This document shows positions 1 through 8,815 of a stretch of DNA of 64,000 bases, one piece after another. Where the stretch lies: the NCBI RefSeq assembly GCF_036409475.1, contig NZ_JAYRCK010000022.1, forward strand, positions 30,180 to 94,179. The letters are read 5' to 3'. The position numbers were made by a program, and so were the translations under genes. The stretch is from Scandinavium sp036409475 (GTDB lineage Bacteria > Pseudomonadota > Gammaproteobacteria > Enterobacterales > Enterobacteriaceae). The notes beneath the pieces are model-generated. The model did not search any database. It was not told where the DNA came from and saw nothing but the letters and a program-made list of their open reading frames with translations. Position 1 is the first letter of the stretch, and every line of letters begins with the position of its first letter.

Positions 1-590
1 TGGTCGCTGGTGAGATAACCGTTACGGGAACTCAGCGCCAGCCCGTCTTTGGCACGAACCGTTGGTACGCCAACGATATCAATGTCATAGCCCATATCCG
101 CTACCATCTTGCGGATCAGCGCTAGCTGCTGGAAATCTTTCTCGCCAAAACAGGCGACATCCGGCTGAACAAGATTGAACAGCTTGCTGACGATGGTGGA
201 CACGCCGCGGAAATGGCCTGGGCGGCTGGCGCCTTCAAGCATGGTAGAAATGCCCGGTACATCGACAAACGTCTGAGTGTCCATGCCTTGCGGGTAAATG
301 TCCGCAGGCGCAGGGGCAAAAACGAAATCCACTTTGCGTTTGTTCAGCTTCTCGCTATCTTCCTGCAGGGTACGCGGGTAGCGCGCTAAATCGTCGGCAC
401 GGTCAAACTGCATCGGGTTGACGAAAATACTGACCACCACCACATCGGCGGCGGCTTTGGCTTCATCAACCAGTTTCATGTGACCGTCGTGCAGGTTGCC
501 CATGGTCGGCACCAGCGCGATGCGTTTGCCTTCCTGACGTAAACGGCGGATATGCTGACGCAACAGCGGCAGGGTTTCGATAATCAACAC
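1..590 (-). CDS. panC: Pantothenate synthetase, partial (C-terminus beyond the window)
   Basis: PanC joins pantoate and beta-alanine with ATP to make pantothenate, the last step of vitamin B5 synthesis in the cytoplasm. About 196 codons are present of a family length near 284; the 3' end runs off the left edge. The frame reads VLIIETLPLLRQ at the start, with the nucleotidyltransferase HIGH-type motif TMGNLHDGH (His34, His37), then FVNPMQF and ALSSRNGYLT. The start is GTG at 590-588, chosen because it gives the conserved N-terminus and has GGAG about six bases upstream. It follows panB closely on the same strand, so the two are probably cotranscribed. Confidence 0.97.
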   Translation of the reverse strand, partial: MLIIETLPLLRQHIRRLRQEGKRIALVPTMGNLHDGHMKLVDEAKAAADVVVVSIFVNPMQFDRADDLARYPRTLQEDSEKLNKRKVDFVFAPAPADIYPQGMDTQTFVDVPGISTMLEGASRPGHFRGVSTIVSKLFNLVQPDVACFGEKDFQQLALIRKMVADMGYDIDIVGVPTVRAKDGLALSSRNGYLTSD

Positions 591-600
591 AACAAACTCC

Positions 601-1392
601 TTAATGGAAACTGTGTTCTTCGCCCGGATAAGCCCCGGACTCGACCTCGTCAATATACTGCCGCACGGCAGCGCGCATGTCGCCCGATTCGGTCAGGAAA
701 TTTTTAGCAAATTTAGGGATATGTCCGCCGGTAATGCCGAAAGCATCATGCATCACCAGAATCTGGCCGTCGGTGACGTTGCCGGCACCAATGCCGATCA
801 CCGGAATGGTCAGGGCTTCGGTTATGCGTTTTGCCAGTTCCACTGGCACGCATTCCAGCACCAGCAGCTGCGCGCCTGCGGCTTCCAGTGCCAGCGCATC
901 ATCAAACAGCGTCTGCGCGGCATCGCCACGCCCCTGCACTTTATAACCGCCGAAGATATTGACGGACTGCGGCGTCAGGCCTAAATGCCCGCATACCGGT
1001 ACTGCGCGCTCGGTTAGCATTTTTACCGTTGGCGCAAGCCACGCACCGCCTTCCAGCTTGACCATGTTCGCGCCAGCACGCATGACAACGGCGGAGTTCT
1101 CAAAAGCCTGCTCAGGAGTGGCGTACGCCATAAACGGCAGGTCTGAGAGCAGCAGGCAGTTTGGCGCACCACGGCGAACCGCGCGGGTGTGATAAGCGAT
1201 ATCTTCTACCGTCACGGGCAGCGTGGAGTCATGCCCCTGAACCGTCATGCCCAACGAGTCACCGACCAGCATGACGTTAATGCCGGCGTCGGCGAACAGT
1301 TTCGCGAAGCTGAAGTCGTAAGCGGTGATGGTGGCAAAGCGTTTCTTTTCCTGTTTGCATTTCTGCAGCAGGGAAATGGTGGTGGGTTTCAT
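601..1392 (-). CDS. panB: 3-methyl-2-oxobutanoate hydroxymethyltransferase (ketopantoate synthesis)
   Basis: PanB transfers a hydroxymethyl group from 5,10-methylene-tetrahydrofolate to alpha-ketoisovalerate, giving ketopantoate, the first committed step to pantothenate. The 263-residue length is typical of the family. Visible motifs are VGDS (43-46), SDLPF (83-87), KLEGG (112-116), GHLGLTPQ (135-142), the catalytic Glu near residue 180 and GIGAG (200-204), in TIM-barrel order. The gene lies 10 bp upstream of panC. In E. coli K-12 a fimbrial operon lies between panB and folK; here only 75 bp separate panB from the folK stop. Confidence 0.98.
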   Translation of the reverse strand: MKPTTISLLQKCKQEKKRFATITAYDFSFAKLFADAGINVMLVGDSLGMTVQGHDSTLPVTVEDIAYHTRAVRRGAPNCLLLSDLPFMAYATPEQAFENSAVVMRAGANMVKLEGGAWLAPTVKMLTERAVPVCGHLGLTPQSVNIFGGYKVQGRGDAAQTLFDDALALEAAGAQLLVLECVPVELAKRITEALTIPVIGIGAGNVTDGQILVMHDAFGITGGHIPKFAKNFLTESGDMRAAVRQYIDEVESGAYPGEEHSFH

Positions 1393-1467
1393 AGCGTTTC
1401 CTGATAACGAAAGCCGAATCTAACGGCATTGTATCAGGCAGGCCCCGGCGGGCAATCGTTTTACCGT

Positions 1468-1947
1468 TTACCAGTGTGCAGGTTTTGTGCTGTTAAGCGC
1501 TTGCAGCAGTGAGGACAATGATGTGCCGTTGGGGAAATGGAGATCGGGGGCGATTTCCGCCAGCGGCCACAGCATAAAGCCACGGTTATGCATGTCGTAA
1601 TGGGGAACCGTCAGGCGCTCGGTGTTAATGACTTCATCGCCGAACAGCATGATGTCGAGATCCAGCGTGCGTGGCCCCCAGCGTTCAGCTTTACGAACAC
1701 GGCCTTGCTGTAATTCAATGCGCTGGGTGTTATCCAGCAGTGCTTCAGGCTGAAGCCCGGTTTCGAGTTCAACCGCGGCATTGAGGTAGTCAGGTTGATC
1801 CTGCGGACCAAGCGGTGGCGTGCGGTAGAACGAAGAGACCGCCACAATGCGGCTCTGTGGGATCTCGCCGAGCGCAGCAATCGCCGCATTCACCTGATCG
1901 AGCGGTGATGCCAGATTGCTGCCGACGGCGATGTAAACGCGTGTCAC
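1468..1947 (-). CDS. folK: 6-hydroxymethyl-7,8-dihydropterin pyrophosphokinase
   Basis: FolK transfers pyrophosphate from ATP to 6-hydroxymethyl-dihydropterin in folate synthesis. At 159 residues it has family length. The HPPK signature RWGPRTLDLDI occurs at 89-99, with the two metal-binding Asp residues at 96 and 98, and FYRTPPLGPQDQPDYLNA is also conserved. The start is GTG at 1947-1945, which overlaps the pcnB stop by four bases (GTGA), so translation is probably coupled to pcnB. The C-terminal 15 residues are the least conserved part. Confidence 0.97.
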   Translation of the reverse strand: MTRVYIAVGSNLASPLDQVNAAIAALGEIPQSRIVAVSSFYRTPPLGPQDQPDYLNAAVELETGLQPEALLDNTQRIELQQGRVRKAERWGPRTLDLDIMLFGDEVINTERLTVPHYDMHNRGFMLWPLAEIAPDLHFPNGTSLSSLLQALNSTKPAHW

Positions 1948-3341
1948 GCGCTGCTGCCTGAACGCGGGGTGCGTTTGCGAGGACGGCGGTGGCGACGACG
2001 AGCAGCAGGCTCTTCATCCAGACCGTTCAGCATGTCTTTTTGGGCTGGCGGAGCAGCCACCTGGAATTCACCCCACCACTGCGCCAGACTTTGCAGTTCG
2101 CGGTTGCCTTCGGCTTCTGCACGCAGAGCCAGCAGATCGTACGCCGCACGGAATTTTGGATGCTCCATTAACTTCCAGGCGCGTTTGCCCTGACGGCGAG
2201 ACATGCGCAACTGCAGTTGCCAGATGTCACGCACCAGCGTGGTAATACGTTTTGGGATAGCCAGTGAACGGCAGGCTTCATCCAGCACGTCGTTCATCGC
2301 CAGCGCGAAAGCGTCGTAATAAGCCAGACCACTTTCCTGCGCAATGCGCTGAGCCGTTTCCAGCAGCGGATACCAGAACATGGCGGCAAACAGGAACGCC
2401 GGGTTCACGCGCATATCGTTATGGATGCGGTTATCGGTATTACGCAGCACCTGGCTGAGGATGCGTTCCATCGGGCTATCACCGTTTTCAGTGAAATAGC
2501 GGGTGATGGTCGGGAACAGTGGCTGGAACAGGCTGTATTCGCGCAGCAGTTGATAGGTTTCAAACCCATAACCGGCCTGCAGCAGTTTCAGCGATTCTTC
2601 AAACAAACGCGCCGGTGGCACGTCGTTAATCAGCGTGGCCAGGCGCGGAATCGGCTCGGCAGTATCCTGGCTGATGTTCATGTTCAGCTTGGCGGCGAAA
2701 CGCACGGCGCGCAGCATCCGCACCGGATCTTCGCGGTAGCGGGTTTCCGGATTACCAATCAGGCGAATCACGCCGTCGTCTAAATCGCGCATGCCGCCGA
2801 CGTAATCACGTACGGTGAAATCAGCCACGCTGTAATAGAGACTGTTGATGGTGAAATCGCGACGCTGAGCATCTTCTTCGATATTGCCGAAGATATTATC
2901 GCGCAGCAGCATGCCGTTTTGGCCGCGCTGAGAAGTGGCGCGATCGTCCGGTGAGCCATCGTGATGACCACGGAAAGTGGCGACCTCGATGATTTCCGGG
3001 CCAAACATGACATGGGCCAGACGGAAACGGCGACCGACCAGGCGGCAGTTACGGAACAATTTACGCACCTGTTCCGGCGTGGCGCTGGTGGTCACGTCAA
3101 AATCTTTCGGTTTTTTGCCAAGCAGCAGGTCGCGGACACCGCCGCCCACGAGATAAGCCTCGTAGCCCGCTTTGTTCAGACGGTAGAGCACCTTGAGGGC
3201 ATTTTCACTGATATCTTTGCGAGAAATAGCGTGCTGCTCACGCGGGATGACCGTCATTTCTGGTTTTGCGTCGACGGTTTCAGCCCCGGTTTCTTCACGG
3301 GTTAGCACCTTACGGCAAAAATTAGCGACTCGGGTAAAAAT
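1944..3341 (-). CDS. pcnB: Poly(A) polymerase I, probable AUU start
   Basis: PcnB adds 3' poly(A) tails to RNAs, tagging them for decay, and limits ColE1-type plasmid copy number through RNA I turnover. The nucleotidyltransferase core shows GGGVRDLLLG (66-75) and the DFD metal site (Asp80, Asp82); the C-terminus is a basic Arg/Lys tail. No ATG, GTG or TTG gives the full N-terminus: a GTG at 3308 would give 454 residues, but the frame upstream reads FTRVANFCRK as in E. coli PcnB and begins with ATT at 3341-3339, preceded by GAGGTG. This gives 465 residues, the E. coli length. E. coli pcnB is known to start at AUU, which limits its expression. Confidence 0.93.
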   Translation of the reverse strand: MFTRVANFCRKVLTREETGAETVDAKPEMTVIPREQHAISRKDISENALKVLYRLNKAGYEAYLVGGGVRDLLLGKKPKDFDVTTSATPEQVRKLFRNCRLVGRRFRLAHVMFGPEIIEVATFRGHHDGSPDDRATSQRGQNGMLLRDNIFGNIEEDAQRRDFTINSLYYSVADFTVRDYVGGMRDLDDGVIRLIGNPETRYREDPVRMLRAVRFAAKLNMNISQDTAEPIPRLATLINDVPPARLFEESLKLLQAGYGFETYQLLREYSLFQPLFPTITRYFTENGDSPMERILSQVLRNTDNRIHNDMRVNPAFLFAAMFWYPLLETAQRIAQESGLAYYDAFALAMNDVLDEACRSLAIPKRITTLVRDIWQLQLRMSRRQGKRAWKLMEHPKFRAAYDLLALRAEAEGNRELQSLAQWWGEFQVAAPPAQKDMLNGLDEEPAARRRHRRPRKRTPRSGSSA

Positions 3342-3440
3342 GTTACACCTCGGTTATCGTGTCAGTCGTCAAGTAGAGTATGGACAAAAAATTGCGGCTA
3401 ATCATAGCTCAGCAGAGACCATTTGAGAATGCTGGATTTC

Positions 3441-3524
3441 CGTTAGCCTGGAGACTTCGAGCCACAGGGGTGTTGGCTGCACTCACTTGCAGTCTGGCTG
3501 TGACACGAATTATTCAGGCTAACG
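3441..3524. repeat. 84-bp imperfect palindrome inside the gluQ 3' end
   Basis: The element is bounded by perfect 10-bp inverted repeats, CGTTAGCCTG (3441-3450) and CAGGCTAACG (3515-3524). Inside is a second imperfect helix (TTCG.G.CACAG against its complement) and a small CTGCA/TGCAG hairpin near the centre, giving a three-tier cruciform. It lies across the gluQ stop and contributes that stop codon. No second copy is visible in this window, and no clear target duplication flanks it. It looks like a small non-coding mobile repeat, but the family is not identified. Confidence 0.7.
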
Positions 3525-4371
3525 AATTAAAAAGCTTCCAGTTCGCCACCGCCATTTTCAGCAGATCCTCGAGTGCCAGATCCCGCCAGTCATTAACGCT
3601 ATCCTGATTTAGAAACTGTAAAGCCCGGATAATTTCCGGACGTGGGTCACCGGCGGAAAGCGCAGGTGCATGATTCTGTTTTGAAAGCTTGTTGCCATCG
3701 CTATTGAGCGCCAGCGGTAAATGAATATAGCCAGGTTCCTGCCAGCCAAAATGACGATAAAGCGAAATTTGCCGTACGGTCGGCTCAATTAAATCGGCCC
3801 CGCGGACGATTTCCGTCACGCCCTGAAAATGATCGTCGACCACCACGGCCAGATTGTAGGCAAATAAGCCGTCGCGACGATGAATAATAAAATCTTCTCG
3901 TGCCAGACGCTCGTCCGTGGTTATGGTGCCGCGCAGCCTGTCTGCAAACTGCAAAACTGGCTGCGTCTGGTGCAAGCGAACCGCCGCGTTTTCAGGGCCG
4001 AGATGAAGCTGACGACAGTGACCGTCGTAAGTGCCTCCGACGCTCTGAATACGTGCGCGAGTGCAGGTACAGTTATAGCTTAGCCCTTGCGCCTTCAGCC
4101 ATGCGAGCCGCTCACGATAGACCTCATGACGCTGCGATTGCCAAAGCACATCACCATCCCAGTGCAGGCCGTAATGTTCCAGCTGACGCAAAATGGTCTC
4201 TGCGGCACCGGGAACTTCACGAGGGGGATCAATATCTTCCATGCGAACCAGCCATGTTCCAAAGTTGGCTCGCGCTTGCAGGTAGCTGCCAAGAGCAGCA
4301 ATCAATGAGCCAAAATGGAGTTCGCCGGACGGGGAAGGCGCAAAGCGCCCTATATAATCAGATTTTGCCAT
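3514..4371 (-). CDS. gluQ: Glutamyl-Q tRNA(Asp) synthetase, C-terminal tail interrupted by a repeat
   Basis: GluQ (YadB) attaches glutamate to the queuosine base at position 34 of tRNA-Asp; it resembles the catalytic half of GluRS without the anticodon domain. It shows PSGELHFGS (14-22, HIGH class), the zinc ligands Cys101, Cys103, Tyr115 and Cys119, and KLSKQ (228-232). At 285 residues it is shorter than E. coli GluQ (308). The frame stops at TGA 3516-3514 inside the 84-bp palindrome. Read through that stop, it continues in frame to NPAFSNGLC and a stop at 3411-3409, matching the E. coli ending NSTFSNASC. The catalytic core is intact, so the protein is probably functional. Confidence 0.93.
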   Translation of the reverse strand: MAKSDYIGRFAPSPSGELHFGSLIAALGSYLQARANFGTWLVRMEDIDPPREVPGAAETILRQLEHYGLHWDGDVLWQSQRHEVYRERLAWLKAQGLSYNCTCTRARIQSVGGTYDGHCRQLHLGPENAAVRLHQTQPVLQFADRLRGTITTDERLAREDFIIHRRDGLFAYNLAVVVDDHFQGVTEIVRGADLIEPTVRQISLYRHFGWQEPGYIHLPLALNSDGNKLSKQNHAPALSAGDPRPEIIRALQFLNQDSVNDWRDLALEDLLKMAVANWKLFNSLA

Positions 4372-4439
4372 GTCTTAGGCTCAGAAAAGAACAAGGCGGG
4401 AGAGGGCTCCCGCCATGAGGGTGATGCGATGCGAATGAC

Positions 4440-4895
4440 TTAGCCAGCCATCTGTTTTTCGCGAATTTCCGCCAGCGTCTTGCAGTCAATGCACAGATCG
4501 GCCGTCGGACGCGCTTCCAGACGGCGGATACCAATTTCCACTCCGCAGGATTCGCAGTAGCCGAAATCTTCGTCTTCGACTTTCTTCAGCGTCTTCTCGA
4601 TCTTTTTGATTAACTTACGTTCGCGGTCACGGTTACGCAGTTCAAGGCTGAACTCTTCTTCCTGTGCGGCACGGTCTACCGGGTCCGGGAAGTTGGCAGC
4701 TTCATCCTGCATATGTGTCACGGTACGATCAACTTCATCCCTGAGTTGGTTACGCCACGCTTCAAGAATACGCTTGAAGTGAGACAGCTGGGCTTCGTTC
4801 ATATACTCTTCACCCGGCTTCTCCTGGTATGGCTCCACCCCAGCGATGGCGAGAATACTCAGGGACGATGTTTTACGGATTTGCCCTTCTTGCAT
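4440..4895 (-). CDS. dksA: RNA polymerase-binding transcription factor DksA
   Basis: DksA binds in the RNA polymerase secondary channel and works with ppGpp to repress rRNA promoters and activate amino-acid genes. It has the coiled coil around residues 33-110 with the DPVDRAAQEEE tip, then a zinc finger with CESCG and CIDCK. The start at 4895 (MQEGQIRKTSS) gives 151 residues, exactly the E. coli length, and has AAGGAGA upstream; an upstream in-frame start would add six unconserved residues. It heads the dksA-gluQ-pcnB-folK gene order seen in E. coli. Confidence 0.98.
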   Translation of the reverse strand: MQEGQIRKTSSLSILAIAGVEPYQEKPGEEYMNEAQLSHFKRILEAWRNQLRDEVDRTVTHMQDEAANFPDPVDRAAQEEEFSLELRNRDRERKLIKKIEKTLKKVEDEDFGYCESCGVEIGIRRLEARPTADLCIDCKTLAEIREKQMAG

Positions 4896-5054
4896 GTTGC
4901 TTCTCCTTAACACGCACTATCGATCCCCATGTGGGGGAAAAATCAGGCCGCTATAAATAGCAGATGCTTTTCCGGATAGCAATTATCTAAACGTTACACT
5001 TGACAATGCTGTGAAGAAAAGCGTATTTGCGCACGCGACCAGCACATTTATTGT

Positions 5055-5774
5055 TCAGTCGTTGGCCGGTGATAACACAACAGGCAACGGCTCTTTCAGA
5101 GTCATCGTATCGGCAGAAAGTTCCGCTTTATAAGCCAGAATTTCAACCCCCTTGTTTTTTGCCTCATTCAATAATTGCGCGTACCTGGCATCGATATGGC
5201 GCGCGGGTGAAAAACGGGTAATGGCAGAGTGAAGAACCGCAAATAGCACCACGGCTCGATCGCCTGAGGCCGCCACACTCATTAATTCTCGCAAATGCTT
5301 CTGACCACGCTCAGTCACCGCATCGGGAAAATAACCGTACTCTTGTTCCGCTAACGTGACCGATTTCACTTCAATATAGCAGTTACGGCGATCATCTGCC
5401 TGTAACAGAAAATCAATTCGGCTGCGCTCATCACCGTATTTTACTTCGCTTTTCAACACGCTATAGCCACAAAGCTCCGGAATCGCATCCGTCTGAATCG
5501 CCTCTTTGACCAACTGATTGGCGCGTAACGTGTTGACACAAATAAATGCCCCGGTCTGCGTCTCGGTGATTTCCCAGGTATGCGGATATTTGCGCGTTTT
5601 GCTGTCAGAGGTGGAATACCAGACGGTATCTCCCGGCGTCGCACAACCGGTCATTGCGCCAGTGTTGGCGCAGTGCAGCGTTAGTTCTTCCCCTTCAGGC
5701 GTAATGACATCGGCCAAAAAGCGTTTATAGCGTTGGATCAGGCGGGCGGGTTTTAACGGGGGCAGAAACTGCAT
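5055..5774 (-). CDS. sfsA: SfsA family protein (sugar fermentation stimulation)
   Basis: SfsA was described in E. coli as a DNA-binding protein whose overproduction stimulates maltose gene expression; its exact biochemical role is unsettled. The 239-residue product is a few residues longer than E. coli SfsA at the C-terminus. It contains an N-terminal OB-like region (HCANTGAMTGCATPGD) and a nuclease-like core with RIDF (Asp121) and CYIEVKSVTL (Glu135, Lys137), the PD-(D/E)xK arrangement, followed by PDAVTERGQKHL. It lies 8 bp downstream of thpR on the same strand, so the two are probably cotranscribed. Confidence 0.95.
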   Translation of the reverse strand: MQFLPPLKPARLIQRYKRFLADVITPEGEELTLHCANTGAMTGCATPGDTVWYSTSDSKTRKYPHTWEITETQTGAFICVNTLRANQLVKEAIQTDAIPELCGYSVLKSEVKYGDERSRIDFLLQADDRRNCYIEVKSVTLAEQEYGYFPDAVTERGQKHLRELMSVAASGDRAVVLFAVLHSAITRFSPARHIDARYAQLLNEAKNKGVEILAYKAELSADTMTLKEPLPVVLSPAND

Positions 5775-5782
5775 GGGTATCC

Positions 5783-6313
5783 TTATTCGGTTAGCGTCCA
5801 GCGCTCAAGCTGCGTATAGCGGGTGCGGCCACGGGTAAATTCAGAGGCGTACAGTGCAAACTCCGTGACAGGCACTTGCCAGCCAAAGCCTGGCGGCGGA
5901 ATGGGCACGGCATGCGCGGTATTACGCAGCAGCGTGATGTGCGGATGAAACGGTTGAGGGCTTTGATAACAGCCGCTGCGGGCCGCCTGGGAACGGAGCA
6001 TATTCGCCAACTGCAATAAACCCCGAGGCGGCTGACGAGTGCCGAGCCACACCACCTGTGAACGTAGCCACTGTCCGGCATCATCAAGGTTCAGCGTAAA
6101 CCCTGGCTGGCGAATTCTCCCGGCCATCGCCGCTAACGCACGTTGTTTGTCAGCGCTTACCTCGCCCAGAAATGCCAGCGTCAGGTGCAGATTAGCGGCG
6201 GCAATGGGCCGCCCGGCCTCAGCCGGGAAATGGTCGGCACGCCACTGGATAATCTGCTGCTGCGTCTCGCCGGGAAGCTCAAGGGCGAAAAACAGTCTTC
6301 GGGAATCTGACAT
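5783..6313 (-). CDS. thpR: RNA 2',3'-cyclic phosphodiesterase (2H family)
   Basis: ThpR (LigT) opens 2',3'-cyclic phosphates on RNA ends and can join tRNA halves through a 2'-5' bond in vitro. Both 2H catalytic motifs are present: HLTLAF with His43-x-Thr45 and HPHITLL with His125-x-Thr127. The start at 6313 gives MSDSRRLFFALELP and 176 residues, the E. coli length; a TTG six bases further up would add two unconserved residues. It diverges from hrpB, with the promoters of both in the 72-bp gap. Confidence 0.95.
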   Translation of the reverse strand: MSDSRRLFFALELPGETQQQIIQWRADHFPAEAGRPIAAANLHLTLAFLGEVSADKQRALAAMAGRIRQPGFTLNLDDAGQWLRSQVVWLGTRQPPRGLLQLANMLRSQAARSGCYQSPQPFHPHITLLRNTAHAVPIPPPGFGWQVPVTEFALYASEFTRGRTRYTQLERWTLTE

Positions 6314-6385
6314 GAACAAGGCTCGGTAATGATTTAGCGCAATGCTACAATGCGGAGCCGTTTAAAGTCACCCCTGGAGTCTTTT

Positions 6386-8815
6386 GTGTCCACATTACCT
6401 GTCGCCGCCGTCCTTCCTGAACTGCTTCAGGCGCTTCGTCGCGCTTCACAGGTTTTGCTGACTGCGCCTACCGGGGCAGGGAAATCCACCTGGCTGCCGT
6501 TGCAACTCCTTCAGCAAGGGGCGATTGAGGGGAAAATTATCCTGCTCGAACCACGGCGGCTGGCAGCACGTAACGTTGCCCAGCGTCTGGCGGAACTGCT
6601 CAATGAAAAGCCGGGTGAAACTGTGGGCTATCGTATGCGTGCAGAAACCTGTGTCGGTAAAAACACCCGTCTGGAGGTGGTGACCGAAGGCATACTCACG
6701 CGCATGATCCAGCGCGATCCGGAACTGGCGGGCGTTGGCCTGGTTATCCTCGATGAATTTCACGAACGTAGCCTGCAGGCCGATTTGGCGCTGGCCTTGC
6801 TGCTGGACGTGCAGGCCGGGCTGCGTGATGACCTCAAGCTGCTGATCATGTCGGCCACGCTGGATAATGAACGTCTGCGAACCTTATTGCCTGATGCCCC
6901 GGTGGTGATTTCTGAAGGCCGGGCGTTTCCCGTCGAGCGATGCTATCAGTCGCTGCCTTCCCATCAACGTTTTGATGAAGCTGTCGCGATTGCGACGGCC
7001 GAACTGTTGCGTGCAGAATCCGGTTCGCTGCTGCTGTTTTTACCCGGAGTAGGGGAAATTCAACGCGTGCAGGAACAGCTTGCAGGGCGCGTCTCGTCAG
7101 ATGTTGTGCTTTGTCCGCTCTACGGCGCGCTCTCGTTGAGCGAGCAGCGTAAAGCGATTCTGCCCGCGGAAAAAGGGCAGAGAAAAGTGGTTCTGGCCAC
7201 CAACATCGCCGAAACGAGCCTGACCATTGAAGGCATTCGGCTGGTTGTGGATTGTGCTCAGGAACGTGTCGCGCGTTTCGATGCGAGAACCGGGTTGACG
7301 CGTCTAATCACCCAGCGCGTGAGTCAGGCCTCCATGACTCAGCGTGCAGGTCGCGCAGGGCGTCTTGAGCCTGGTATATGTTTACATCTGACAGGCAAAG
7401 AGCAGGCTGAACGTGCGGCTGTGCAGGGCGAGCCGGAGATTTTACAAAGCGATCTCTGTGGACTGACGCTGGAGCTGTTGCAGTGGGGCTGCCAGGAACC
7501 GGCTCAGTTGAGCTGGCTGGATCAGCCGCCTGTTGCCAATCTGGCCGCTGCGCGAAAATTACTGGTGCAACTGGGTGCTTTTGACGGAAAACAGCTTACC
7601 GCGCGTGGACAAAAGATGGCGGCGCTGGGCAACGATCCTCGTCTGGCGGCGATGCTGGTGGCAGCCAAAACGCCGGAAGAGGTTGCGACAGCCACAAAGC
7701 TCGCGGCAATTCTTGAAGAGCCGCCGCGCGGAGGCAATGCTGACTTAGGCATCGCCTTCTCGCGTAATCAGCCAAACTGGATGCAGCGTGCCAAAACGCT
7801 CGCGCAGCGGCTGAATAATCCCGCTGGATCACCTGATGCTGCAAGCATTCCAGTCTTACTCGCCCAGGGTTTTGCCGACCGAATTGCTCGCCGTCGTGGT
7901 CAGGAAGGACACTACCAACTGGCGAACGGCATGGGCGCCATGTTAGATGCCGACGATGCGTTGGGTCGTCATGAATGGCTGATTGCGCCGTTGCTGTTGC
8001 AGGGCAGCCAGTCACCGGATGCGAGGATATTGCAGGCCGTTGCGGTAGATATTGAGGCTCTTGTGGCGGCCTGCCCGTCACTGTTGAGCCAATCAGACAC
8101 CATCGAATGGGACGAAAATCAGGGCACGCTAAAGGCCTGGCGGCGCAGCCAGATTGGGCAACTGACCGTGAAAGTGCAGCCGCTGGCAAAACCTTCTGAA
8201 GAAGAGCTGCACCAGGCGATGCTGAATGGCATTCGGGATAAAGGGCTTAGTGTGCTTAACTGGACGCCCGACGCGGAGCAACTGCGCTTACGCATTCAAT
8301 GCGCTGCCCGTTGGTTACCGGAAGAACGCTGGCCGGCCGTTGATGACGAAGCCTTGCTGGCGACGCTGGAAAGCTGGCTACTGCCGCATATGCAGGGCGT
8401 TCATTCCCTGAAAGCCTTAAAAGCGTTGAATGTCAGCCAGGCCTTGCAGGACTTATTACCCTGGTCACTACGTCAACGACTGGATAGTGAGCTGCCTGCA
8501 CATTACACTGTGCCGACCGGAAGCCGGATCGCCCTGCGCTATGATGCCGAGAACCCGCCGGTGTTGTCCGTGCGGATGCAGGAAATGTTCGGCGAAGCGG
8601 CAACGCCAACAATAGCGCAAGGCCGCGTCGCGCTGGTGCTGGAGCTACTTTCGCCTGCACAGCGCCCACTGCAAATCACGCGTGACCTGAGCGCGTTTTG
8701 GGCCGGAGCCTATCGAGAAGTGCAAAAAGAGATGAAAGGGCGCTATCCGAAACATGTCTGGCCGGATGATCCGGCGAACACCGCACCGACCCGGCGGACG
8801 AAAAAGTATTCTTAA
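6386..8815 (+). CDS. hrpB: ATP-dependent helicase HrpB (DEAH family)
   Basis: HrpB is a DExH/DEAH-box RNA-helicase-like protein of unknown cellular substrate, widespread in proteobacteria. Motifs in order are Walker A PTGAGKST (28-35), DEFH (123-126), SAT (156-158), the TNIAETSLTI block and QRAGRAGR (319-326), followed by the HrpB C-terminal domain ending PTRRTKKYS. The GTG at 6386 was chosen because GGAG lies seven bases upstream, the product begins like the E. coli protein and it is exactly 809 residues. An ATG at 6350 would add 12 unconserved residues. Confidence 0.96.
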   Translation: MSTLPVAAVLPELLQALRRASQVLLTAPTGAGKSTWLPLQLLQQGAIEGKIILLEPRRLAARNVAQRLAELLNEKPGETVGYRMRAETCVGKNTRLEVVTEGILTRMIQRDPELAGVGLVILDEFHERSLQADLALALLLDVQAGLRDDLKLLIMSATLDNERLRTLLPDAPVVISEGRAFPVERCYQSLPSHQRFDEAVAIATAELLRAESGSLLLFLPGVGEIQRVQEQLAGRVSSDVVLCPLYGALSLSEQRKAILPAEKGQRKVVLATNIAETSLTIEGIRLVVDCAQERVARFDARTGLTRLITQRVSQASMTQRAGRAGRLEPGICLHLTGKEQAERAAVQGEPEILQSDLCGLTLELLQWGCQEPAQLSWLDQPPVANLAAARKLLVQLGAFDGKQLTARGQKMAALGNDPRLAAMLVAAKTPEEVATATKLAAILEEPPRGGNADLGIAFSRNQPNWMQRAKTLAQRLNNPAGSPDAASIPVLLAQGFADRIARRRGQEGHYQLANGMGAMLDADDALGRHEWLIAPLLLQGSQSPDARILQAVAVDIEALVAACPSLLSQSDTIEWDENQGTLKAWRRSQIGQLTVKVQPLAKPSEEELHQAMLNGIRDKGLSVLNWTPDAEQLRLRIQCAARWLPEERWPAVDDEALLATLESWLLPHMQGVHSLKALKALNVSQALQDLLPWSLRQRLDSELPAHYTVPTGSRIALRYDAENPPVLSVRMQEMFGEAATPTIAQGRVALVLELLSPAQRPLQITRDLSAFWAGAYREVQKEMKGRYPKHVWPDDPANTAPTRRTKKYS

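Noticed and set aside
3342..3440. Small gene or sRNA between gluQ and pcnB
   Set aside because: The sequence is explained as the old gluQ 3' end and the pcnB leader; no promoter or independent terminator was seen.
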